Origin: Paramacrobiotus metropolitanus
Taxonomy: Eukaryota > Tardigrada > Eutardigrada > Parachela > Macrobiotidae
Reading direction: 5' to 3'
DNA: 64,000 bases
Assembly: GCF_019649055.1 (NCBI RefSeq)
Contig: NW_026570234.1
Location: forward strand, 682,001 to 746,000
Both the position numbers and the translations under genes were made by a program. Shown here in pieces: positions 13,163 through 23,500 of this stretch. The first letter of the stretch is position 1. Every line of letters starts with the position of its first letter. The notes under the pieces are model-generated. The model made no database searches. It was not told the origin of the DNA and was given only the letters and a program-made list of their open reading frames with translations.

Positions 13163-16100
13163 TTTGCGTCTGTAGTCCGAGCGCCGTACCAAGCGGATAC
13201 GAATTATGTTATAATATTTCCTCTGTATTAATCGGCAGCCTAGGCATTGTGTACAGGCCTGGGTTTTGGCGACGAGGCATTGGTGTCTAAAATCGGGTTA
13301 GCACAAAATTAAAAGCGTCTGTGTATTTTCCGATCTCCTGTTCGTCGTGACACGGCATCGCGCAGAAGTAAATTTAACAGCAAGACGGCATAAGTGGTTT
13401 CCTGCCTGATCGTATTTCACTTAAATAGACTTACCGGAATCGGCATGGTGAAGAACAGTTTCGGGACACGAAAACTCCGATATATCCGCGTTGAGTGTTA
13501 TGATCGTGTACATTCAAATAAACTCGAGCCAGAAATAAAAACGACAATAATCACACACACGGAATGGATAGATTTATGCCCATGTAACCGAATTTTCCAC
13601 TTAAAACGCCACAGCGCACTACATTCGCAATTTCGCACTGATAAACTGATTACACTTGTAACAGAGCAAGGGTGATCCAATAGTTATCGCCGTTTGACAA
13701 GCACGATTGGTTCAGCAGGTTCTGTAAATGATTTTGGCGAATATGGTGTCACGCTTCTTGGTTACGGAATACAATCGTGGTGTATCAAAGTGCGTCACGC
13801 GATAATCCAAACAACGCTATCCGCGATTTGAAACCGTAGTCCGTGGCCATACCACAAGTTATGGCGAATATTACATTTCTACAGATCGCGATATGTATTT
13901 ACACCAATTAATATTGCACGGCTGCTCACGGGACAACCACGCAGCGAGAGTGCCGATTATCCTTCAAAACTGCTGCGGCTATAGTCGAGAGAAAATGCAA
14001 TTTTCTAGACCTAATGGCTCCGTTTTGTGGGCTGAATCAAAATGTGTGTAGACTGCTTCTTCAGATTAGAACAAACAGAAAGAAAGGCAAGCCACTCAGC
14101 GAAGCGATTCGCCTTCGAAACATGAAAACCGGCCCTGCAGTGGCACACACACATCTCTCTATCCTGTTTCTTGTTTCATATGCCTTGGAGCGATCTTTTG
14201 GCTGAAACACTGCGCACTTGTAATGCAACGGTCAAAGATAAGTAAAATGTGCCTGCCCTGTGCTGGCTTTCTTCGGCCTAACTCTCTTCGGCCACTGGTC
14301 ACCTTTCAGCTTGACTCGCCTGCCCAGTTCCACTTTCCCATTGATTACAAAAGCGAAAGGTTTAAGTGAAACCTCCGGGAAGGCCGGTGCGCTACAAATA
14401 GTGACAAATATTTCATGCGCTATAACTGGTTTCACATGTGTGATGTGCTTAGTGCAGAAACATGAAAGTATGGTATTATTATTCTTTTTTCGCTATTTAT
14501 GATGATCAATTGTGCGGATCGTGCAATAGCGACATGGCTAACAAAGCGTTCAGAAAATTTTATATAAAGTATGCAGTACTGCTATGAGTATCGTACGTAG
14601 ACAGTCATTGCTATGAAATCAATATAAGTTCCCCAAACGTACTGCCCGTTCCGCAAACGCAACTGCGCAAATGATTACTTTACATTATTGTATGAAGCGT
14701 TATTTTCAACCACTTTCATTTATTGGTATCACAATTTAAGATCAATCACTGCCCAGCGGCTACTAACAAAAGTCCAAGTGCAGAAAACAGATGCGTCTAA
14801 TAAGGTGTTGCCGTGCCCATAACGTTTTGAAATTTGAACGTACTCGAAGAAAAAATCCGTAACCTTTCCTTATAATGTTTGTGTCCACTAATTTTACGCT
14901 AATCCAAATAGACCGTGTACTCACTGTACCATGGCATGACTGTACTGTGTACGCAATATTAACGTAAGCTACAGTATACCTATAAAGCATAATCTGCCAT
15001 GGCTGGTCTTCGAAGAGAGAGATACGAGCGAGAAAGGAATATGTAAAATTAGTGAGGAGCGACTGTATAAACAAGTATGAAGTCTAGGAAAGAGATGATT
15101 CGAACAATGTTTAAAATACCATGGAACATTGTGTAGAATATTTTTTATGGCCTGAGTACACAGCAAAGCGTTAATATTGGGTCTGTCAGGCTTATTTTAA
15201 ATGCGATCTGTGCGAAATAAGACCAAAATTTGAAAGCATGGCATTTATTAGATACAGTTATTAATTTTATTAGTACTGTGGGGTAAATTCTGTTGGTTCA
15301 ATACCACCCACAATGTATAAACCATTTGGACTTTGCAGTCCGATTGTTTGTCTTGAGTTAAATGTCAATACAGCTGGATTTGATTTGTGTGCAGTGGACA
15401 ATGTGCGTTTAATACGGTGATTGCACTAACAACTCAAATGAATTTACGATATTGTACGATGATGTACGTGTAATACGCATACGCATACCAAAAAATGATT
15501 TTATATCCAGAGGTTATTTAGTAAATGTAATACTGCCTTACGTAAATTAGAATACGTGTAATATTGCCTTACGTAAATTATAATATGTACAGTACGCGCA
15601 ACTTACAAGTTAGTGCCATATTTTTTATTATTATATATTATGTTATACCTTTTAATGTTATACATTATGCAATTTAACAAGTTTATGATATTACTAAAAT
15701 TGTGACACCTTTGTGCCGCCCGATGTCGACATCATTGTCCATGTTACTGCCTGTTGCCTAGTTTGGAGTTTGCATAGTGTCATTATAAAGTTCGTAATTT
15801 CGTGCTATCACTCTTCGTGCTAGCGTGGGTTTTGGCCTTCCATACAAAATTTAAGTAAAACTGAGGTACCCGAAGTTAAGAATTGACCTTTAGGTTTTTC
15901 CTATATAAAAGGTGAATTTTGAAATGTTGTGCAGTGATGCAGCCTTGGCACTCGAATATTAATGACGCCTTTGCCTTATTCGGATTAGATCAGTACCTCC
16001 CAAGACATACACCGGAAGGATCGGTCATGTATTATCGTAGTTCAGGAACATCAGAGAAACATTAAACCCGTTTTCGAGATAACTGCAATTAGCTAGGTCT

Positions 16101-17730
16101 ACAGGAAACCATAGGTAGATTGTAGATACTTTTATATGGGCTTCTAAAACTAAATGATGCAAATCTTGACGACACATTTATGTGCGCGGTGTCTCCGCTG
16201 TCAGTCCAAGACCTTTTCTAATCAAATAATCGCAGACCGTAAAAAAACGACGATGTCGGAACCAATAATATTGCTGTCGCCGTCTGGACACTTAAAAAAC
16301 ACCGACCATATCGAAACTAGCGACGCTCCAGCAGTTCTGTTGTAAATTATCAATCACCCAGTTAAGTATTACTTTGTAGTTATTACAAGCAGTGTTAAAT
16401 TAACAAGCAAAGTGCGTGACCTATACGCGCATCTTTTGGCTATTTATCGTGTGCAGCCACATCAACATGTACATATATGCAGACCTGTAGAAATTTGCTG
16501 CTAGAATAGCAAACCTGTTGTTAGCAATAAATAATTTAAAATCACACCGAAGAACGCTTTAAATTATCAGAGCGCCTTAAATTTAGTTCTCACAACTGGG
16601 TAATTATTGAATCTGCCCTATACTCGAGTAGTTAATTTGTACAAAATTTCTCTGCAAAACGATCTGGATTACGAGTTTATTGTCAATCGTCAATGATCGT
16701 TAATCACTGTCAACACGAACATTTCTTTGAACTTTGTACTCAGTTTGTAGATTATTTCGTTCTGTGCGTCTTTGAACATGCAGATGAAAGCAAAAATTAA
16801 CTGTAGATTTTTAGATACAAAAACTATTGCTCAACCACAGTAATTATTATTATTGGGCTGTGGCTCAACTTTGTCACTAATAAAAGCGCTTCTACCCCGT
16901 ATATGGCCTTATGGCTTATGCAATGCCATCCAACGGTCATCGGTCAAAATGTATTATACGAGTACAATTACAGATACCAATGCAAGTCACCAGCAGTACG
17001 AGTACTCGTACTTGTATTCGTTAATTCGTCCCTGAACATTTGAAGTAACACAAAAGTGAAACACAAATAGTTTTTGTTGGATTAGCTATTCTGTAAACTG
17101 ATCTGGAAAAAAGAATCAAAGGGCTCGATGAGGAAAAGGATGAATGAAAAAAGAAATGGCCTGAAGCACATCAATTCCAGAGCAGTCCCTTTTAAAGCCT
17201 TTTTTAGAACTTCCGCCCTGGTAGTAGTGTCTTCCTTTTGTCGATACTTTCAAAGTGACAACTCTATAATAAATTATAGTAGTGTACGTAAAGTATCATC
17301 ATTAAGTATGGTTGATACTACGGTGACATTTTGCAGAACAGAACATTTTGAAAAGCTCAACGATTGAAGGTACTTACTGTACCATAAACTTTTTTCGAGC
17401 TCGACCACTACTAAACTGGTAGTGTGCCGTAGCTTAAAAAATGGGTTTGTGCGACTTGTTCGGTAGATTAGCGCACCGAAGCCTGTTTTCGCAAACAGTT
17501 AAGTAATAAGCGGTAATAATTGTGATTCTCATTCTCTAATCAAGACTTGTGGGTGTGAGTGTGTCACATAAAAGTGCTTCAAGTGTCAAATGATCGTTCT
17601 TTTGCATAATTCTTTGTAGAATTGCAGGGATTCAGCTGTGTGGACCTCGGCGAAAGTTCGAAACCTGGTGAAATTCGGGGTACTTTTTTGTTGTTCTTAT
17701 AGTTCTTATACCCACAGAAAGTTGCTGAAC
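13163..17730. other. Head-to-head intergenic region, no firm gene
   Basis: 4.6 kb between the start of LRIG (-) and the photolyase start (+). It probably carries promoters and 5' UTR exons for both. I examined the short ORFs (for example 14260-14502, 15074-14763, 16154-16345) and none shows a domain or consistent splice context. A TATA-like TATATAAAAG at 15903-15912 and a 31-bp duplication at 15527-15588 are the only structured elements noted. Confidence 0.5.
15527..15588. repeat. 31-bp tandem duplication (two copies)
   Basis: Two adjacent 31-bp copies, each containing TTGCCTTACGTAAATTA or a one-base variant of it. They differ at about four positions, so the duplication is not recent. Confidence 0.8.
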
Positions 17731-20006
17731 ATGCCACCACGATCCAAACGACCGCGAACCGCAATTCCAGGTGAGCTGGCTTGCGATATCTCGTGGTCAA
17801 ACGAAAAATACGATTATTAAATGGCGAATGTGAATATTGCCAGTCTATTCGGAATGACCATTAATCGCTTGTGTTGTAAATTATTTAGGGAGAATTTTAA
17901 CGTCAAGTTCATGGCTTGGTGCTCTCCCTTTAGGTTCTAGCCAATCCTCTGGTACTATAGCATCCGTGCCACCTGTTGCTTCCGGTGCACATGCTCCGTC
18001 GCTGAATCCAGCTCCGCAAGGCGCCGGCGAGCGTTCTGCGGAACAGCGCCAGTTCCTGGAAGAAATCCGGCAGTCTCGCGTCGACTGGGGTTCTGCGCAG
18101 ATCTTCCCTTTCCAAGAGGATCGCGTCCGTAGTATTTCGGCCGCTGTGACGCTTCCCAGTCGACAGGCTGGCCACGCGGTGGCCTACTGGATGTCCCGTG
18201 ATTGCAGAGTTCAAGGTATGCAACGCAGGTGTGTAAATAGTGTGACAAAGTGCGAGTTGCGGACTTTTCGTAAATGCTGTTAAAATTTACGGGTTTTATA
18301 TTTACGGCCCAAGTAACTGAATTTTTCTGAACTTTGTTGCTTTTTGCTTTAAAAAATAATGTTGGGAAGTCAAAACATTAGACACCATTCCGTTTATGTT
18401 GCTTCGAGTAGATTCTGGGAAACTTTATTTTTTATCTGGATTGAATTCTGTGATCTGTTTGTATGCTTAATTACTTCAGTTGATTTTATTAGTTTTAATT
18501 TTACATAGCTTTAAGATTTAACCGTATGCATAAATGATGAGTTGCCTAATTTTTTCATAAACATATGCTGAATTTCGGCAGACAATTGGGCGTTGATATA
18601 CGCCCAGCGCATCGCCCTCCAGGAACAAGTACCGCTTCACATTGTATTCTGCCTTACTCCGAAATTCGCGGACGCCACGATCCGCGCTTACAAATTCCTG
18701 TTGGGGGGATTGCAAGAAGTACAACAGGAGTGCTCTGCATTGGACATTGGATTTCATCTGCTGATTGGATATGCCAAGGACGTCCTTCCCACTTTCTTGA
18801 GGGAGCGCAACATTCCCTTTTTCGTCTGTGATTTTAATCCTCTGCGCGGGCCTTTGGGCTGGGTGGAAGATGTCAAGCAGCGCATCGGCGCAGCATCCTT
18901 CGTCCAAGTGGACGCTCACAATATCGTTCCCTGCTGGGTGGCCTCCGATAAGGAAGAAGCTGCTGCCCGAACGATTCGGGGAAAACTGCACAAACGGATG
19001 GAACAATTCCATACACCCTTTCCGCCCGTTGTCAAGCATCCGTTTAAAGTAAAACTGGAAATCCCTGTGGTCGACTGGCAAGCGGCTGAAGCCAGTTTAG
19101 AAGTCGATCGGACGGTGGATAGTGTGCAGTGGGCCAAACCGGGCACGGAGAATGGGTTAATTATGTTATTTGGATTCTTGACGCAACGGTTGAAGAATTA
19201 TGCGCAGAGAAATGATCCCAATGTGGCAGCGTTGAGCGATATGTCACCGTGGTTTCATTTTGGACAAGTAGCTGTCGCTCGAGCTATACTTGAAGGTGAA
19301 CGTTATATTCGAGACAAGGTATCGAACCTTATTTCTTTAAAAAATGCGATTATGACGTATTTGCAAAACGGTATGGGATTTTGAATTCTTTGGATTTTGG
19401 TCTAGCTGCTACCCTTACTGTACTCCGCTTCTTTTTTGTTAGGCCCGTTTGAAACCAGGCTTCGAAGTTTTCTTTGAAGAAGCGATCATCAGGCGAGAGT
19501 TGTCCGACAATTTTTGCTTTTATAATAAAAATTACGACAATTTGAACGGTGCCAAACAATGGGCGAAGCTGTCCCTGGAGAAGCATGCCATTGATCCACG
19601 ACCCATCGTGTACAGCCAGCAGCAGTTGGAAGAAGCTCGAACCCACGATGACCTTTGGAATGCCGCACAAGTGCAGATGAATCGCGATGGGAAACTGCAT
19701 GGTTTTCTGCGCATGTACTGGGCTAAGAAGATCTTGGAGTGGACAGCAGATCCGGCGGAAGCGTTGAGGATAGCAATTTGTCTCAACGATAAGTACAATC
19801 TAGATGGAAGGGATTGCAACGGCTATGTCGGCTGTATGTGGTCGATTTGTGGGGTCCACGATATGGGTTGGAAAGAGCGCGAAATCTTCGGGAAGATACG
19901 ATACATGAACTATGCGGGCTGCCAAAGGAAGTTTGATGTGCCAGCCTTCGTTAATAAGTATAAACGATATTTTCCGGAACCTATAGTTGCTTCCGTTACT
20001 TATTGA
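17731..20006 (+). CDS. phr: Class II CPD photolyase (deoxyribodipyrimidine photo-lyase)
   Basis: Four coding exons: 17731-17770, 17934-18215, 18582-19318, 19443-20006 (540 aa). The enzyme uses FAD and blue or UV-A light to split UV-induced cyclobutane pyrimidine dimers. Class II hallmarks are clear: [21 protein letters not shown] at the start of the alpha/beta antenna domain, [10 protein letters not shown]-type and PCWVASDK blocks, the FAD-domain segment [12 protein letters not shown], the DLWNAAQ and [18 protein letters not shown] helices, [17 protein letters not shown] and IRYMNYAG near the end. Length suits metazoan class II enzymes. The first coding exon adds a short basic stretch (PPRSKRPR) that could be a nuclear signal; that role is inference. 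It ends 555 bp from the KChIP stop on the other strand. The FAD-domain blocks are intact, so it should be functional. Confidence 0.96.
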
Positions 20007-20560
20007 AACTTAGTGGAACTCTTTTCACGGATCTGTTTCAAATTCTAGAGGATAATTTTGCGAGTTAATTGCTTTTAGTGTTTTGTCTAAACAACAGTTG
20101 GACCTTTTATAAATTTACGTGCGGCATAGTAAAGAACGATATAGTTCGTTCGTTCATACTCATGTAAGTCATGTTGATGTTCGTGTTATTTTCGACTTTA
20201 ATGCATGTATTAGAATTCAGAAACCGTACGTTGCTATTTCAAAGTGCGCTGGCTTTTGCTCAGTTTTTTTTGTTATGCATTTGCGGCACAAACGCGGTTC
20301 CCCGTATTTTACCGTCACTTGCTGTTGGCTAACAGCATAGAAAATTACAAAATGGTAACAGTAACAAAGAATTACGGTTTTAACTGTATTATCAATATAC
20401 GGGCAGGATTATCAGTATTAATAAAATACTTGTACACAGCGAAATTTTGTCTTCATAGCAGCCATTACGAGTAGTTCAGTATTATCACATCCGTTCTGTA
20501 AATTTTGACAGTCCGCTGGAAGAGATGGACAGTGACACCGGCTGTGTGCCATCCACCGTA
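20007..20560. other. Tail-to-tail spacer between photolyase and KChIP
   Basis: Holds the 3' UTRs of the two convergent genes. An AATAAA on the plus strand at 20420-20425 is a plausible photolyase poly(A) signal. No coding exon seen. Confidence 0.6.
20420..20425 (+). promoter_or_regulatory. Candidate photolyase poly(A) signal
   Basis: Canonical AATAAA about 415 nt after the photolyase stop codon. The assignment is positional. Confidence 0.4.
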
Positions 20561-23500
20561 TCATAAAACTGTGTCGAAAAGATCCATCGCTTTGGCTATC
20601 TCCCGATCCTGTACAAAAAATATTGTGAAAACCGATGAACAATCGCTACTCGTACTGAACAATGTTAGTTATTGTGGCTTACGTTTCGGCACACTTCCTG
20701 GAACTCTTGAAATGTTATAACTCCATCTCCATTTAAATCCATTTTCTGAAAGTTCAAACATAATGAGAAACTTTGAATGAAAAGCGAATTCAGTCTTTAC
20801 TGATTAGAATTTAGGTACGCGTATATGTGAAAAGCAAATAACGTGCTTGAGCATGATTGCGGTCATAGTTCGTCATATCCTTTGTTTCATATATAAATAC
20901 AGCCCTGCCAAGCCAAGTTCGGACACTTTTCCCAAAAAATTATCATAAGTCACCAGTCAAGAATTAAAACCGTATTGCATTTTTGTACGGTCAGCGTATG
21001 TGTTCCGCAACTTTTGCACTTAGGATTTTTACGCTGAAAGCTTTTCTCGAATTACAGCAAGATCGAAACCATAACCGACCAGCTTCGAAATGCGACTCGA
21101 CACGTCTGTTGTGGGATGCACCTCCCAATTCATAATTCGTTTTGAAATTCCAAAGCTTCTCAAGTCCTGGCTAGTTAATACTATGGTGTTTGCCAACCAT
21201 TTCTCTTGCGGATGGTATCTAACACAGCCCGATTACTACCAAGACGGCGTGACCTTTGCAGCCTTTCTATGGGCACAATCGAAAATTAGAGTGACCCCTT
21301 TCGGCCGGTCGCCGTACAACCGTGGGAGGTGTCCATTCTTGATAAATCTTGTTTACAGATGACTGTGCGTATACTTTAGGATTTCCGTTCCCACAAAAAA
21401 CCCGATACGTTCCGTACTGACGAGTTTTAATATCTATCATAACGTTTTTTGGTCACCGCTTTGTCGGATCTTTCTACTATTTGTCCGGCACTTGCATCTC
21501 CCCGCCTGTATGGTAGATATCTGTCCATTCACCAAAATCATGTAACTTGATCTATGTTTCACCCATCAAAACAGTCAACTTCAAATCTTCCACATCTATG
21601 TGCTATGCAACCGCGTTCTACGGCAGGTGTGTTATAACATACAAGTCTATGGGAGACGAACTTTGTTTTGAGGTCACGTCGAGGATCGATCGCGCAGGGC
21701 TGAGTTGTTGAACCGCAACGAACACCCTTCGGATAGTTGAACAGTTTCCAAAAACGTTCTCTTAAAAATTCAGCTTCGTGGAGTTTCCAGAGGGGCACTT
21801 ATAATCACCCTAAAAAGGACCGCTGCCCCGCCCACTTAATCACCGCCTATCTGCTCAGTGACATGTCAGAAGGTTTTAGTTTTGGAATCGTTAGATCCGC
21901 AATAAAAAGTTGCACTAGAAAAGTGCTAAAAGAAAAACATAGTGACGTAAAAAATGTTTTTTGAATTTATTTTATGCAACTGTCCGAACTTGGCTTGGCA
22001 GGGCTGTACAAGGTTACTTTGTATTAATTTTACAATTTTATTACGTGTTAACCCTTTATTTACTTAACGCAAGCATACTGCAAAATACGAGTATATACTG
22101 TAGCTAGGCGTGTCGGACAAACTATTGGTGCAGCCGGTACTGAAGTCCAAATTATGAGTGCGCAACAGCAATTGCAATAAAATCACGTCAATTTAACGAT
22201 TTGTATCTACATTAATTTTGTGATTACGATCACATTCCAATGCAAACTGCATGGGAAAAGCAAAACAGCGATAATCAACCTTGTAAAACGTTAAAAATGT
22301 AGGAGATCTGCAAGAAAATCCCCATTTTAGCATGTATGGATTATGTTGCACCACAATGCAAATTTAAATTGTTTCGTTAGGTCACATACAGTTGTAAGGA
22401 ATTTTACGGTACTGGTAGTTTGAGTATTTTGTCTTTCTGGATCCAGCAACATATGCGTCCAGCATGTCACAGGAACTTATCGTAACTTTGGGAGATTTGG
22501 ACGAGAAAAGCGAATTGATATTGCATTATACGACCGTTCACCGAGTTTTCATGGTTATCGGTGGACTACAGTTTACCATGTCTATTGTTGAGCTGATTTC
22601 CGCAGTAATATTGTTAGGTAAGCAGAGAAATTTGTGTTTATCGTTGTGCTGCTAGCATAACGAAAAGTATCGGGTGAATTTTAAAAGAATTGTAAGATTG
22701 TCTTCGAAACTGCAGAATTTAAAGACTTTGAGGAGGATCCAGCGATGTCAGAGCAATCACACGATTACAATGATATTCCAAATCCGTTATCGGGTCATAT
22801 ATTTGGCTACCTGACAATACTCTCTCTCCTAACAGCTGGTATCGCGGGAATATATTTTGGATGGCTGTGCCGGCAAATTGATACTGTCCGGAAGATTGCT
22901 CGTCAAGCGAAAGAAGCCCAGTCACTTTCCAGAATTTATATGTATATCTTGTCGGGAAGTTTCTTCACCGCACTAACTACCGTCGGACTGGAGCTGTCGG
23001 CTTTTGCTGACCTGTGGACAACAAACGCCACGGAGCGTGCACTGAATCCTAAACATTTCCCCTTCTCTTCGGCAATGATCATAGTTTTTGGATGTTTAAA
23101 TATTGTTTTATGCCTTTTTTCGTTTTGCGGAATTTTGAAAAACTTCCGTTCTCTCAGGGAAGCCGAGAAGAATTTAATTAGAGTTATTACTGGTGCTCAC
23201 CGGTCTTCATAATGGCAGTAATCAATAAAGTTTAAAATTAATTTGCTCGTTAGCGTATCAAGCATTTACCCGGAAGATACGATCGGCATGTTCTTGGATG
23301 TATTCCTCATCAGCAGGAGGATATGTCCTTTTCCCAAGCATATCATAAATGGAGGAAACGATGATATGCATTTCTTCGGGAGATATTGACCCGTCGCCAT
23401 TAAGGTCATAAAGATTAAATATCCAGCGGATTTTTTCATCTATTGTGCCTCTGGACATCACAGACATGGTCACAATAAATTGATCAAATGTGACATTTCC

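Larger units (their letters stand above)
20900..22006. mobile_element. Tc1/mariner-like DNA element, apparently non-autonomous
   Basis: A 1,107-bp element bounded by perfect 26-bp terminal inverted repeats (20900-20925 and 21981-22006, beginning CAGCCCTGCCAAGCCAAGTT) and flanked by a TA dinucleotide on each side (20898-20899, 22007-22008). Inverted ends with a TA target duplication are the signature of the Tc1/mariner superfamily. The interior holds only short frames (for example 21090-21362 plus, 21798-21559 minus) broken by stops. A minus-strand stretch near 21360-21270 reads VNKIYQEWTPPTVVRRP, faintly like a transposase helix-turn-helix linker, but I see no DDE/D catalytic core. Identical ends imply a fairly young insertion. 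Confidence 0.85.
20746..23269. other. KChIP intron 3, hosts a transposon and a nested gene
   Basis: A 2.5-kb intron on the minus strand between the EF2/EF3 exon and the EF4 exon. It contains a Tc1/mariner-like element (20900-22006) and a complete two-exon gene on the plus strand (22464-23212). Little of the intron is left once these are removed. Confidence 0.85.

Noticed and set aside
18518-19081. 187-codon minus-strand frame opposite the photolyase
   Set aside because: Antisense shadow of the main photolyase exon, with no motif of its own.
21559-21798. Transposase gene inside the Tc1/mariner-like element
   Set aside because: No DDE/D core and frequent stops. Only a weak helix-turn-helix-like fragment is seen, so I did not call a CDS.
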